Positions 10,008 through 20,110 of a DNA stretch of 64,000 bases are shown here, piece by piece. The notes below the pieces were generated by a model, which searched no databases, was not told the DNA's origin, and saw nothing but the letters and a program-made list of their open reading frames with translations. This DNA comes from Geosiphon pyriformis (taxonomy: Eukaryota; Glomeromycota; Glomeromycetes; Archaeosporales; Geosiphonaceae). Position numbers and translations under genes: made by a program. The stretch spans positions 1 to 64,000 of the forward strand of contig JAAOMT010000088.1 in the NCBI GenBank assembly GCA_016748015.1, read 5' to 3'. Position 1 is the stretch's first letter, and the number at the start of each line of letters is the position of its first letter.

Positions 10008-10719
10008 TATTACGGGTTGGAGTAACAAGCTAATAGATAGCAAAAAAGAATAGGATTGTAGAGTAATGGAAATAATCAAAAGGAATTTCAACTTTAAAGA
10101 GCAAATTGAATAAGTATAGATTCAATGTGTGAGATCAGTCTTATAAAATATCTCAGTCACTATTCTTTTCAAAGGTAATTGGGGAATCTGAAGGTAGAGA
10201 GATAGTCTGTACTGTCAACAATTGATCACCACTGGTATAATTCTATGCCTCATGTCAACACTTTTAGAATTCAATATCAGGTATCAACTTGTGCTTTTCA
10301 GTCACATTTATTTAAATAATCTTCAAATGCTACAATTATATATGTCAAGAAAAGACCAACAAATAATCTTTTATCTTTAAGATGTTCAAATACTTGAAGG
10401 TAGAAAAAGGGAAATTAGCAATAAAAAAAAGATTGAGATAAAAGTTGTTATTTTATTTATTCTTAATTATTTAGATGCTTGTTATTACATGCTTTTCTAC
10501 AGCTAAGAGATTCATCACTTATATAACTATCAAAAGTGGTCAATGATTAGATCAACGACTAGGTCAATAATCAGATCAATGATTAGGTCAATGATTAGGT
10601 CATTAATCAGATCAACAGTCAGGTCATTGATCATTTTCTAAAAATAGTGTGGCTAATCATATGACATCAGTGGCTAATACATGTGATAATTAATAAGAAG
10701 TATAGGTTTCAATCATAAC
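10008..10719 (-). repeat. Gyp-B 3' LTR
   Basis: 712 bp; on the plus strand it starts TATTACGGGTTGG (decayed from TGTTA) and ends CATAACA. It matches 17020-17708 end to end; the length difference of 23 bp is explained by two extra 12-bp units in the internal minisatellite. Confidence 0.9.
10540..10634 (-). repeat. 12-bp minisatellite in Gyp-B 3' LTR, 8 units
   Basis: Units of the form TCAATGATTAGG / TCAACGACTAGG / TCATTAATCAGA repeat eight times head to tail. The same array in the other LTR (17552-17622) has six units. LTR copies are identical at insertion, so the difference arose afterwards, or the array slips during reverse transcription. Confidence 0.85.
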
Positions 10720-11350
10720 ATCATCTTTTCCAAAGAGATTGAGCTCCGGCAAAATTAAGCTATTTATGGTGTAATCTATTGGAAGGGTTTTATCTAACTC
10801 AAAGCTAACTAGTTTGTTAAAGTTTTTTGTCAATAAGGTATATAACACTTAAGGTAAAATGAGTTTTGTATCCAAGAGACCAAATCTTTGTATTAGAGTT
10901 TTGGCTCTTTTAGCAATAGTTAAAACTCTTGAGACATCTAATCATATAATGCCCAAAATTTCTGCCTGTATCTCTGAAGTTGTTTTCTTTATGAGTTTTA
11001 TATCTTCTATGATTTCATCAAGGTGACTATAGAGTTCTAATTGTCTTCCATATGACAAGTTTTTGTCTATGAATAAGATTTCTTAAATTGTTTTTCCAAT
11101 TGTGCTGGAAGGTGAAAGTATTGCCACTGTTATACTTTCTAACAGATACTTATCTATTTTGCTACCAATTTTTTCTCTTCTGGTAGTAGTTTTTTTTGGT
11201 CTAATAACAGTATATGTTCTACTGTTGTCAGTTATAGTGGTCTGTTTCCAATAGTCAAAGTAGCATTTGGATAGTTTTTGATCCAATACTCATGGAGAGT
11301 ATAGAAGATGTTTTAAATGTTTTGATCTAAAAAATAATTGTTCATATCGA
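10720..11350 (-). pseudogene. Gyp-B 3' ORF between integrase and LTR
   Basis: On the minus strand a frame containing MDQKLSKCYFDYWKQ (about 11286), LELYSHLDEIIEDIKLIKK, RVLTIAKRAKTLIQRFGLL and LPELNLFGKDDV runs up to the LTR with few stops. The Leu/Ile/Lys-rich heptad-like stretch suggests helices or a coiled coil. I see no convincing similarity to the 3' ORF of Gyp-A/Gyp-C/Nona-1 and no transmembrane segment. Function unknown. Confidence 0.5.
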
Positions 11351-11359
11351 TTAAAGATA

Positions 11360-11719
11360 CCTCTGTTTTGGGAATAGTGCATTTATTTATACTTGATTTT
11401 TGTTGATTATTTAAGTCGGTATTACCACAACAGACAACCAATCAGGTCGTTTGTGATATTTCTTGAGTCGTGTGCCATGAACAGGATGATCATTGAGGAT
11501 TGTTCTAGATTGATCTTAAAGAATATAAGAACCATTGTTCAAAACTTTGTTGACTATAAAGGGTCTTTTCCACTGGTTAGAAAATTTATCACCATAGACA
11601 TTGTCTTTGTCTAAATGGTATTCTAATACCAAGTTACTAATACTTAAAGAAAGTGTTTTATAGGTTTTCTTCTTTTTAAGTTTTTCTTGAAACTGTTTTA
11701 TTTTTTCAAAAGCAACTAT
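11360..11719 (-). pseudogene. Gyp-B integrase C-terminal (GPY/F-like) region
   Basis: DKFSNQWKRPFIVNKVLNNGSYIL on the minus strand (about 11590-11520) matches the post-catalytic module that follows Ty3 integrase cores (K/W-x-G-P-F/Y-x-I-x-x-V-L-x-N-G-x-Y). It is preceded by Lys-rich sequence. Plus-strand frames here are antisense shadows. Confidence 0.6.
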
Positions 11720-12480
11720 TCATGCTTCTACCAATGAGTCAAGAATGGTACTAAGTCTTTTTTGCAAAATGTTTTTGTAATTCCCTATTGTAATTTTTTC
11801 AAAAAATATTGTCTCAATGTCAGTTTTTATTGGTAGTGTTACCATTTGTCCATAGAGCAGATAAAAGAGTTCATAACTTGTTATGTTATGATTCACAGTT
11901 CTATAAGCAAACAAAGCTGAAGACAGTACTTTGTTCCATAAGTTTGTTTCTTCACTTGTTTTGGCTAAGGTTTCTATTGAAACATTTCACTAGGCCATTT
12001 GTTTGGGAGTAATAAGGAGAGGAAAGTTTGTGATGTATTCCCATTTTTCTACAAAGTTCTTCAACCAGTATACTGAAAAAAGCTTTTCCTCTATTAAATA
12101 ATAGTTCTTTGGGGCAGCCATGGCAACAAATGATATCTTTATAAATGAAATTGGCTATTGAGATTGCTGTTTGATCTGGAGTGGCTTTTGCTTCTACTCA
12201 CTTTGTAAGATAGTCAGTAGCTGTGATAATATATCTGTTGTCATCAGAAGTTATTTTTAAAGGTCCAACAACATCTATACCAATTCTGTCAAATAGTTGG
12301 CCAACAGAGATTGGATAGATGTCTTCTTTATAATTGGATTTTTTTTTTTTTGGCAGATGTCACAGGTTTTAATGTATTCAGCAATGTCTTTTCCTAAGGT
12401 AGGCCAATAATAGCGAGCTAAGGTTTTCTGAATTGTTTTAGTCTTTCCAAAATGTTCAGCTAATGAATCAGTGTGCATAT
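11720..12480 (-). pseudogene. int: Gyp-B integrase (zinc finger and catalytic core)
   Basis: The N-terminal HHCC finger is visible: HTDSLAEHFGKTKTIQ then YYWPTLGKDIAEYIKTCDIC. In the core, the first Asp (RIGIDVVGPL) is present, but the second reads FNRGKAF where SDRGKAF is expected (Asp to Asn) and the third reads NGLVKCFN where NGLVERFN is expected (Glu to Lys). Both are single G-to-A steps. The distal part (YRTVNHNITSYELFYLLYG) follows. It would insert cDNA into chromosomes; catalytically dead here. Confidence 0.85.
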
Positions 12481-12849
12481 TATAGATTACAATTTCTTTT
12501 TCTTTAAATCTTATGACTCTTTAGGGGCAGTCAGGATTTTTTCTGTTTCTTTTATATAGTTAGTTCTGGCAAATCAAATAGAAATTTGATTGTTTGCACA
12601 AATGTTCTCTTTGTTGTCAAGTGTATTCTAGTGGGTATTGTCCTTTACCCAAAAATTCTATTAAAGCAGAATAGTTGTTCAAGTCCATTATCATGTTTGT
12701 CAAAAGGAGAGTTACTAATAATTAAATTGGTTTGGTTTGAAAGGTTGTAATTATTGCTAGATAATAAGTCTGGAGAGAGCATCAGTGTTTTGATGATTAG
12801 CTCTTTTGCAGTATTGAATGTCATAGTCAAATTTGTCCAAGTAGAGTAT
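12481..12849 (-). pseudogene. Gyp-B RNase H-integrase spacer
   Basis: Decayed connection between RNase H and integrase. The minus-strand frame (LSPDLLSSNNYNLSNQTNL and neighbours) contains no recognisable motif. In Ty3 polyproteins this region is a variable linker. Confidence 0.45.
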
Positions 12850-13190
12850 CTAGTGAGTTATCCATTTATGTTCCAGCTTTTTTTTGTTGCACAGCCAAAC
12901 CAAGGCTTGATGATCTGTTATTACTAGGAATTTAGCACCAAAAAGATATTGATCCCAGTAATTAGTAGTCCAAACCACTGCTAAGCATTCTTGTTCAGTA
13001 ACTGTATAGGTCTTTTCTGTTGGTGTGAGAGTTCTACTTGCATATGCTATAGTATATTCTTTGCCATCTTCATCTTTTTGGGAGAGAACAGCACCAAGTC
13101 TATAGCCAGATGCATCAGTGTGCAGAATAAAAGATTGGTCCAAGTCAGGTTGTTTGAGAATTGGTTCAGTAACAAGTTTTTCCTTTAGAA
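12850..13190 (-). pseudogene. Gyp-B RNase H
   Basis: ILHTDASGYRLGAVLSQ (first Asp), IAYASRTLTPTEKTYTVTEQECLAVVW (catalytic Glu), and VITDHQALVWL (Asp) are all present, so the RNase H triad is still readable. The domain removes the RNA strand after first-strand cDNA synthesis. The frame ends at a stop after the HKWITH segment. Confidence 0.85.
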
Positions 13191-13340
13191 TTTCAAAAGC
13201 TTTTTGTTGATAAGTGCCTCAGTGATAATTGACATTTTTTCTGAGTAGCTAATTGAGAAGAGTGGCAATTTTAGAGAAATCTTTGACAAATTTGTGGTAA
13301 TAAGAGGCCAAACCAAGAAAAGAGCATAGTTCAGGAACAT

Positions 13341-14040
13341 TCATTGGTTGTCTAATGTTCTGGACTTTTTCAACTTTAGCTGGTCAGGGAAGATTCTATT
13401 TTTTGTAACAAGATAACCAAGAAACTGGGTGGATTGGCATCCAAAGAAAGATTTAATTGGGTTTATCTTAAGGCCAGCATTTCTGAGCAGATCAAAAACC
13501 TTTTGCAAATGTTCAAGGTGTTCATTCCAGGTTTTTAAGTATACTATTATATCATCCAAATAAACTAGAACAAAGTTTTCTTTCACTGATTCAAACACTT
13601 TGTCTATTAGGCATTGAAAGGTAAGAGGAGTGTTTATGAGACCAAAAAGCATAACTGTGAATTCATAGATGCCATACTTTGTAATAAAAGCAGTTTTTTT
13701 TCTGCTTTCTGAATCCATCTCTACTTGCCAGAATCCAGCCATTAAGTCAATAATTGAGAAGAAAGCAGCACTATTGAATTTATCTAACATTGCATCAATT
13801 TTGGGAAGTAAGTACATATCTCTTATAGTGATGGCATTTAATTGGCGGTAGTCAACACAGAAGCATAGGGTTCCACCTTTCTTAGATATTACTACAACTG
13901 GAAAAGTCCATTTATTCTTGGTTTTTTGTATGAATCCAAGATCTTTTATTCGTTTTATTTCTTTCTTGATGAACTCATCATTGTGGCGATTGGATTGATA
14001 AGGCTTCAAGTATATGGGTCAAGTTTCTTTGGTGGTGATA
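13341..14040 (-). pseudogene. pol: Gyp-B reverse transcriptase
   Basis: A 222-residue open frame on the minus strand covers most of the RT: KEIKRIKDLGFI, FPVVVISKKGGTLCFCVDYRQLNAIT, FSIIDLMAGFWQVEM, VMLFGLINTPLTFQ and the active site LVYLDDIIVYL, in which both Asp residues are kept. A thumb-like segment (FLGYLVTKNRI) follows. Upstream sequence to about 14040 continues the domain with stops (TIYLKPYQSN). RT is the best preserved enzyme of this copy. Confidence 0.88.
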
Positions 14041-14240
14041 GTGTATTGTATCATATGGGTATCACCTTCTTTTGAGATAACTGGGCTATTTTTAGCCAAC
14101 AGATTTTCAATGTCAACTTTTCTTTCTTCTGGTGAGAGTTTTCTTTGTTCTATCATTAGTGATTAGATCTTAGATGGTTCATTTTCAAAGGACTTTTAGA
14201 CTTTTTTCAATTTTTCTCTAGGTATCAAGCTGATTGGTTT

Positions 14241-14957
14241 CTAATCTTTGTAATAGATCAGGCATGATTTGTATTCATCACTTGGGGAATACAAGAGTTT
14301 ATTGCACCAGCACTGGGCACAAGGGCCATGCCACCAATAACTATATTTTGCTTTTTTACCAAGCTTTCTATCAAAAATTCTTCTGAGTATGTCATAGTAA
14401 GGCCAACAAATCATTTTGTCATTGATATTGATTCCTTCTTTATCTGCTTTAACGTTATCTAGTGGTTTGTCATTGCTGGTGAAAATAGTATAGGCAAGTT
14501 CAGCAGTTTCTTCTTGTTCTTTTTGATTTTCTTTTTTATTGCTCTCATCATCATCCGATTCATCTGATTGTTCTTCTTCTTGGTTTTGCTTGGTTACTGA
14601 AGGGGTTGTCCAATGGTAGCATTTAATCACAATGGACTTCTTACCACATCTGATGGTTAATTCACACAGTTTATAATCAAGTAGAGCTTTGGCTTTCTTA
14701 AGCCATTCATTGCCAACTATAATGGTGTATTCCTTGGCTTTAAAAACTTCCATATCAGTTTCAATACTGATACTATTGATGCGAACAGAAATGGCTTTGG
14801 TTATGCCCAAACCTTTCTTCTTATTACCATGTACATTGGTTATTGGTCGAGTGAAAAGTTCATCAATCTTTCTGCTAATTGCTTCTAAAAAGTGTTTGGC
14901 AATAACGCTCATAGATGATCTACTGTCTAAAATTAGGTCAATGAAATAACCAGCCAC
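14241..14957 (-). pseudogene. pro: Gyp-B aspartic protease and acidic/Cys linker
   Basis: 238 residues on the minus strand. GYFIDLILDSRSSMSVIAKHFL is the retropepsin active-site strand with D-S-G changed to D-S-R; IVGNEWLKKAKALLDY is the distal motif. It continues into an acidic spacer (EEEQSDESDDDESNKKE) and a Cys/Trp-rich patch (YWWHGPCAQCWC). No dUTPase follows: the next domain is RT. The Cys patch might be the counterpart of the Cys-rich domain of Gyp-A/Gyp-C, but I cannot align them. Confidence 0.75.
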
Positions 14958-14994
14958 TTGGGCTTTACAGATTAGAAGGGTGACATTACTATTG

Positions 14995-15420
14995 TTAGTA
15001 AGTTCGGCTTGATGAGAGCATTTGTTGGTTTTTGGTGTCTTTTTTTTGGGATTTGTAAAGATCTTTTCTGAACTGTGGATGGGTTATTAACTGGCCAAAA
15101 GTTATGTGTGCTGGAGTTTCTATGAAATTTTTGACAACTAAATAGGGACCAGATTTTTGTACAATTTCTGGGGGTTCTAACTTTGAAGAATTTCTGAAAA
15201 CTTTAGTCTTTGGTGGCTCATTGTTATTAGCAGTTGATGTGAATGCTTTGTTTGGATCTAGAATGAAATCAACCTTGGCTTTCTTCTTCTTTCTTGTTGT
15301 TTCTGAGGTGTTGATTGCTAGTTTATCCATGTCATAGTTATCATTAGTTAGATTGAAAATATAAAAAGGGTTTTCTTCTGGTTGGCTTGCACTCTCACCT
15401 TTTGAAGGTATGCCTACCAA
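14995..15420 (-). pseudogene. Gyp-B gag-pol linker before protease
   Basis: 141 residues on the minus strand with a basic patch (RKKKKAKVDFILDP) and the segment ETPAHITFGQLITHPQFRKDL, which resembles the conserved pre-protease block of many Ty3/gypsy polyproteins (P-A-x-I-T-x-x-Q-L). It is interrupted just before the protease by stops. Confidence 0.6.
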
Positions 15421-16970
15421 TTTAAAGACTGATAAACAGTGGCTTCAACTAAGAGATCCTTTCCAAAGAAATTGATGTTGGCATGATTAGGTCTTTAATT
15501 GGGGACATTGTTGTTAATAGATCTGTTATTTTGATTATCATTGTTTCTAAGAGCTGGAGGGGGTAAAAGAGGGTTGTTACAATCTCTTAAGAAATGTCTA
15601 GTTAATCCACAGCAATAGCACACAGGTGGGCCACGATTTTGTTGTCTTTGATAAGATGGTTGCTAAGGTTGATTGAAGTGTGGTTCAAATCTGAGTCTTT
15701 GGAGTTGCTAGTTATTTCTAACTACTTGGGCTAATGGTTCTAATAGCCAAGCAAAATTTGCTGTGAGTCTATCTATCAACTGTTTATTTGGGTCTTGAGT
15801 TTGGGCAACAAAAGAAGTAGCAGCTATTTGGGGAGCAGAAGCCATAATAGAAGCAGGAGCAAAAACTGAAAGTATAGATCCAAGATGCATTCTTTGATTG
15901 TCTTCTATTCACTAAGCAAGTTCAATGGCCATATCCATTGTGAGATTATCTTTTAGGACCAGGAGGGGCCAAAGAGCATATGAGAGATCAGTTCTCAATC
16001 CTTTTGTAAAGGAATGAATCTTTTGCTCTTCTGTCCAATTTCTACCAGAGTCTATATATTTGATTAGTTTTCTGATTGCTTTAGTGTATTCAGTTATGAC
16101 TTCACCAGGACCTTGGGTTTTTCTTTCTAATTCCATATGCCATTTAGAGATTAAGATGGGAGTTCTAAATTTTATTTCAAACTGGGTAGTAAAAGAGGTG
16201 TTATCTTCTTTAGCATTTGTCAGTGTCTATCTAATAATTTTTTGCTGGGTATTAACATTGGTTTCTTGAGAAAACCAAGTAGCAAGAGAGCCTTGGAAGT
16301 AGCCACCAATGATTTGGAACTTGTATTCATTATCATATTGGTTTGCTGTGGCAGCTCTTTCAAAATCATCCAACCATTCAATTGGATCTTAGGCATCATC
16401 TCTAAATAATAGTAATGGGGTGTTGTTTCTTTGCCCTAAAGCAGTCTGTATATCTTGGAGGGCAATTAGAATGTTTTGTTGTAAAGGGTCTTGAGCCATT
16501 GGTTCAGGTGTAACTGTTTGTGTGGAGTGTTCTGATTCACTTGAAAAGAGATCAAAAACAGAAGCAGTTTGATAGCTTTCTTTTTCTGTTTTAAGAGAAG
16601 TTTTTGTTGATTGATGGACAGCAATCCAAATATGGATTTGATGATTCAGATATTCAAAATCAAAGGGCTGTTGTTCAAAGGTTGCAGAATATAAAAGCTA
16701 ATTGATACTGTTGTTTCTTCCTTCAAAGTCATCTTTAAAATAAGCTTGGTCAAAATAATAGATTGTATAAGCTGTGTAGGTTTCAGCTGAATGCTCGTTC
16801 AAGAACCAGTTCCAAAAGTCTTGGAATTGTCTACTGGATTGTTCTTCAATGGAGAAGCAAATCAAGCAGGAGGGCAAAGGATTGAGTTCAATAAAGTCTA
16901 GATTGTTTTTGTTGTGTGCTTTAAAGTGTTCTTCTGATTGTTGTGGCAGGTATGAATAATCACCCATACA
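15421..16970 (-). pseudogene. gag: Gyp-B gag
   Basis: The minus-strand reading starts at the ATG at 16967 (MGDYSYLPQQSEEHF), with LNEHSAETYTAYTIYYFDQAYF, then the retrotransposon gag domain (DPIEWLDDFERAATANQYD, GSLATWFSQ, MELERKTQGPGEVITEYTKA). At 15579-15620 lies a zinc knuckle CYCCGLTRHFLRDC (C-x2-C-x4-H-x4-C). Several stops split the frame. The capsid would package the element RNA. Confidence 0.82.
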
Positions 16971-16997
16971 ATAGAAAACAAAGTAGATTTTGACAAT

Positions 16998-17013
16998 CTC
17001 ACAGGGAGCACCA
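16998..17013 (-). promoter_or_regulatory. Gyp-B primer-binding site
   Basis: The minus strand reads TGGTGCTCCCTGTGAG, identical to the Nona-1 site, separated by six bases from the end of the 5' LTR. Confidence 0.75.
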
Positions 17014-17019
17014 CTTTTA

Positions 17020-17708
17020 TGTTATGGGTTGGAGTAACAAGCTAACAGATAGCAAGGGAGAACAGGATTGTAGGGTGATAGAAATAATCAAAGAGAATTT
17101 CAACTTTAAAGAGCAAATTGAATAAGTATAAATTCAATGTACAAGATCAGTCTCATAAAATATCTTAGTCACTATTCTTTTCAAAAGTAACTGGGAAATC
17201 TGAAGGTAGAGAGATAGTCTGTACTGTCAACAATTAATCACCACTGGTATAATTCTATGCCTCATGTCAGCACTTTTAGAATTTAATATCAGGTATCAAC
17301 TTGTGCTTTTTAGTCACATTTATTCAAATAATCTTCAAATGCTACAATTATATACATCAAAAAAAGGCCAACAAGTAATCTTTTATCTTTAAAATGTTCA
17401 GATATTTGAAGATAGGGAAAGGGAAATTAGCAACAAGAGAAGGATTGAGATGAAAGTTGTTATTTTATTTATTCTTGATTATTCAGATGCTTGTTATTAT
17501 ATGCTTTTCTACAGCTAAGAGATTTATCGCTTATATAGCTATCAAAAATGGTCAATAATTAGGTCAACGACTAGGTCAATGATCAGGTCAATGATCAAGT
17601 TAATGGTCAGGTCATTGATCACTTTCTAAAAATAGTGTGGCTAATCATATGACATCAGTGGCTAATACATGTGATAATTAATAAGAAGTATAGGTTTCAA
17701 CTATAACA
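17020..17708 (-). repeat. Gyp-B 5' LTR
   Basis: 689 bp, plus-strand TGTTATGGGTTGG ... CTATAACA, followed by ATAC. It contains the 12-bp array in six units (17552-17622). Compared with the 3' LTR the scattered differences are almost all transitions. Confidence 0.9.
17552..17622 (-). repeat. 12-bp minisatellite in Gyp-B 5' LTR, 6 units
   Basis: Units such as TCAATAATTAGG, TCAACGACTAGG, TCAATGATCAGG in tandem; two fewer than in the 3' LTR. Confidence 0.85.
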
Positions 17709-19090
17709 ATACAGTACATTACAAAAAAGGAAAAAAAAAGGAAAATGCTGATGGTTTGTTGCAAATGAAACAAATCTGAATATTTCAATCCAAAAATATA
17801 ACAAAATCTAAACAATTGAAAACAAAAATATAACAAAAGATGAACACACAAAAATATCAACAACTTTAGCATTATATAAATACTCAACAGTTCAAGAAGA
17901 AATTATCTCAAAAAAAACAAAACAACATAAAACAACAATCAAAATATTTTATTAATCATCAAAATATACTTTACTGAAAAAACAAAAAAAATCTAAAGCA
18001 ATTAACCAGAGTTATTACAGAACTAAAAAAAGAGACAATATTGTTCAACATGCATTCAGATCTAACAGTGGAATATTTTCATAAAGAAGCAACAATAAAA
18101 AAAATTAGAAAAAAATACCACTGATTATCAATATATTCAAACATTATTCAATATGTTCAAAATTGTGATGTTTGTTAAAGAAAAAAAGGAACCAGACCCA
18201 ATAAATCATTGAAACCAATCAAAATGGGACAACCATTCAATCATATTAGAATTGACTTAGTTGAACCATTAACAATAACCAGTAGAAGAAACAGATATAT
18301 TGCAATAGTTATGAATTATCTTACAAAATGGCCAGAAACAAAAACCATTCAAAGAGCAAATGCAAAATTTGTTGTCAAATTTGTTCATCAAGATTTGATT
18401 TGTCAACACGAATGTCTAAAAGAATTACTATCTGACCAAGGAACTCATTTCATAAATAGAACATTAACCAAATTAAGTTAAAAATTTGGAATTAAAAGAC
18501 CATTATCATTACTATATCATTCACAAATTAATAGCTTAGTTGAAAGATTCAATAGAACATTGTGTGAAGCAATTGCCAAGATCAGCCAAAAAAGCAAAAA
18601 CAAATGGAATTTGTTTATATCATCAGTATTATTTGCTTATTGGACAATGAAGCAAAACACCACACAAACAACATTATTTAAATTAGTATATGGTAGAACA
18701 ACAACACTACCAGTTGAAATAGAAGTCAAAACATATTCAACAAAGTCAATAACAAAAGAGAATTTCCAAAGAACATTATTAAAAAGAACATATGACTTAA
18801 TAAAGACACTAAAAAACAAATGACAAAGAGCAGCTGATAACATTCAAAAGTCACAAAAAAAACAAAAAAAAAACATGATAACCAACTATCAGATAAACCA
18901 GTCAAATTCAAGATTAGAAACAAAGTACTTTTACATTGTATCAAAACAAAAAAACAATGAAATAGAAAATTTGACTCCAAATAGAATAAACCATTTCACA
19001 TAGAAGAAATTCTTGGAAATAAAGCTTATAAATTAAGATGGAACAACAAAATCTTAGCCAAAACAGCACATAGTGATTGATTGAAACCAT
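17709..19090 (+). pseudogene. int: Gyp-A integrase
   Basis: Continues the Gyp-A polyprotein after Gyp-B. The finger is decayed (YVQNCDVC is left). Core: RIDLVEPLTI (first Asp), ELLSDQGTHF (second Asp) and NSLVERFNRTL (Glu), so all three catalytic acids survive, unlike in Gyp-B and Gyp-C. AYWTMKQNTTQTTLFKLVYGRTTTLPVEIE is the typical distal block. Stops at 18479 and 18821 and decay of the C-terminal chromo/GPY-like part (NRINHFT) make it non-functional as it stands. Confidence 0.85.
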
Positions 19091-19910
19091 ATTATCATAC
19101 AGAATCATCATTTACCAATAATATTCTACAACTGGAAATACAATAAATACTAGTCTAACCAGATGAAATTCCACAAGATCTAGAACCAATCATTATTATT
19201 AACACAAACACATTAAATTGATCAACCAAAAGAATATATAAAGATATAGTAGATGTGACAGAAAATATCAGAAAAAATGGAAATTACTGATGAGATTTAC
19301 TCACTAGCATAACAACTTTTTTAATTAATTCAACAATGGAATATGGAAATTACTATCAACCAACAAACCATTTGATACAGAGATACCAGAAAAATACTCC
19401 AATACAAAGTACAGAGGAAACCAGAAAACACCATTGACAAAATAATTCTAAAAATAAAATTGGTAATAGAAGAGCCAACAAGTGTCATATCATGTCAAAA
19501 ATTAACCAAAGAAACTTGAAATTAGTGAATACAACACTTTTCAAAAAACTTTTGTTATTTCCACTTGAAACAATATTTGAATATCCAAAATTTGTATACA
19601 GATAAGACAAAGTGATTATTTGATTCAGAAATATTACAACAATTTGAGCAATTTGTGGAAAAGAATAATCTAACCACACAAACACAAACCATCTATCAAT
19701 TACAAAATGGATTTCAAGACCAACCAAAAATCTTACTCAATCCAGCAATAAACATTATTACTGTGAACCAAATAAAAAAAATAACTAATGTCCAATTTGA
19801 AGAGTTACAAAACAAAATAACACAAATAATTTTTGAAAAAAAAGTTCAAAAAATACTTAAAGACAGAGAGCTAGAATTAAAAGATCTCAATGGAGCTTAA
19901 TATTAAAAAG
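19091..19910 (+). pseudogene. Gyp-A 3' accessory ORF (decayed)
   Basis: Between integrase and the 3' LTR. The best part (19640-19900) reads QFEQFVEKNNLTTQTQTIYQ, then NIITVNQIKKITNVQFEELQ, matching in order the C-terminal half of the Gyp-C ORF at 28297-28984 and of the Nona-1 frame. The frame ends ELKDLNGA just before the polypurine tract. The upstream half is too decayed to align. Function unknown. Confidence 0.55.
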
Positions 19911-19919
19911 AGAAAATAA
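19903..19919 (+). promoter_or_regulatory. Gyp-A polypurine tract
   Basis: A/G-rich run (TTAAAAAGAGAAAATAA) immediately before TGTTAC of the 3' LTR. Confidence 0.6.
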
Positions 19920-20110
19920 TGTTACTCTTAGAATATAAAAAATATAGTAGTATATAAATTAGCCAATCAGAAGTAGTCATAGTAAATATGAAATTTCAGG
20001 ATTCTTCTCAGAGGAATTGTAAGATTCCAGGAATTTCAGAATTCTCATATGAGGAATTGCAGGATTTCAGAAATTTCAGGATTCTTATATGAAAAATTGC
20101 AGGATTCCAG
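19920..20110 (+). repeat. Gyp-A 3' LTR, left part
   Basis: Starts TGTTACTCTTAG. After about 70 bp it enters a 40-bp tandem array (19990-20030, 20031-20070, 20071-20110; motif GAATTTCAGGATTC ... GGATTCCAG). The LTR is interrupted at 20110/20111, exactly at a unit boundary, by Gyp-C, and resumes at 29948. A reverse-oriented solo copy of this LTR is at 60665-61461. Confidence 0.8.
20107..20110. repeat. Left target-site duplication of Gyp-C (CCAG)
   Basis: CCAG here and CCAG at 29948-29951 directly flank the two Gyp-C LTRs. Confidence 0.8.

Larger units (their letters stand above)
10008..17708 (-). mobile_element. Gyp-B: Ty3/gypsy LTR retrotransposon, minus strand, full length but decayed
   Basis: 7.7 kb, bounded by LTRs at 17020-17708 (5') and 10008-10719 (3') and flanked by ATAC duplications. 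Read on the minus strand: PBS, gag with CCHC knuckle, linker, protease, RT, RNase H, integrase, 3' ORF. Unlike Gyp-A and Gyp-C it shows no dUTPase between protease and RT. Several catalytic residues are lost through G-to-A/C-to-T changes. It interrupts the RNase H/integrase boundary of Gyp-A. Confidence 0.9.

Noticed and set aside
10540-10634. Short regular array resembling a CRISPR
   Set aside because: Units are 12 bp, head to tail, without spacers, and lie inside an LTR present twice.
11393-11614. Plus-strand 73-residue frame
   Set aside because: Overlaps the Gyp-B integrase C-terminal module on the opposite strand, which has recognisable motifs.
19990-20110. 40-bp array as CRISPR repeats
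   Set aside because: No unique spacers; the units are contiguous and part of the Gyp-A LTR.
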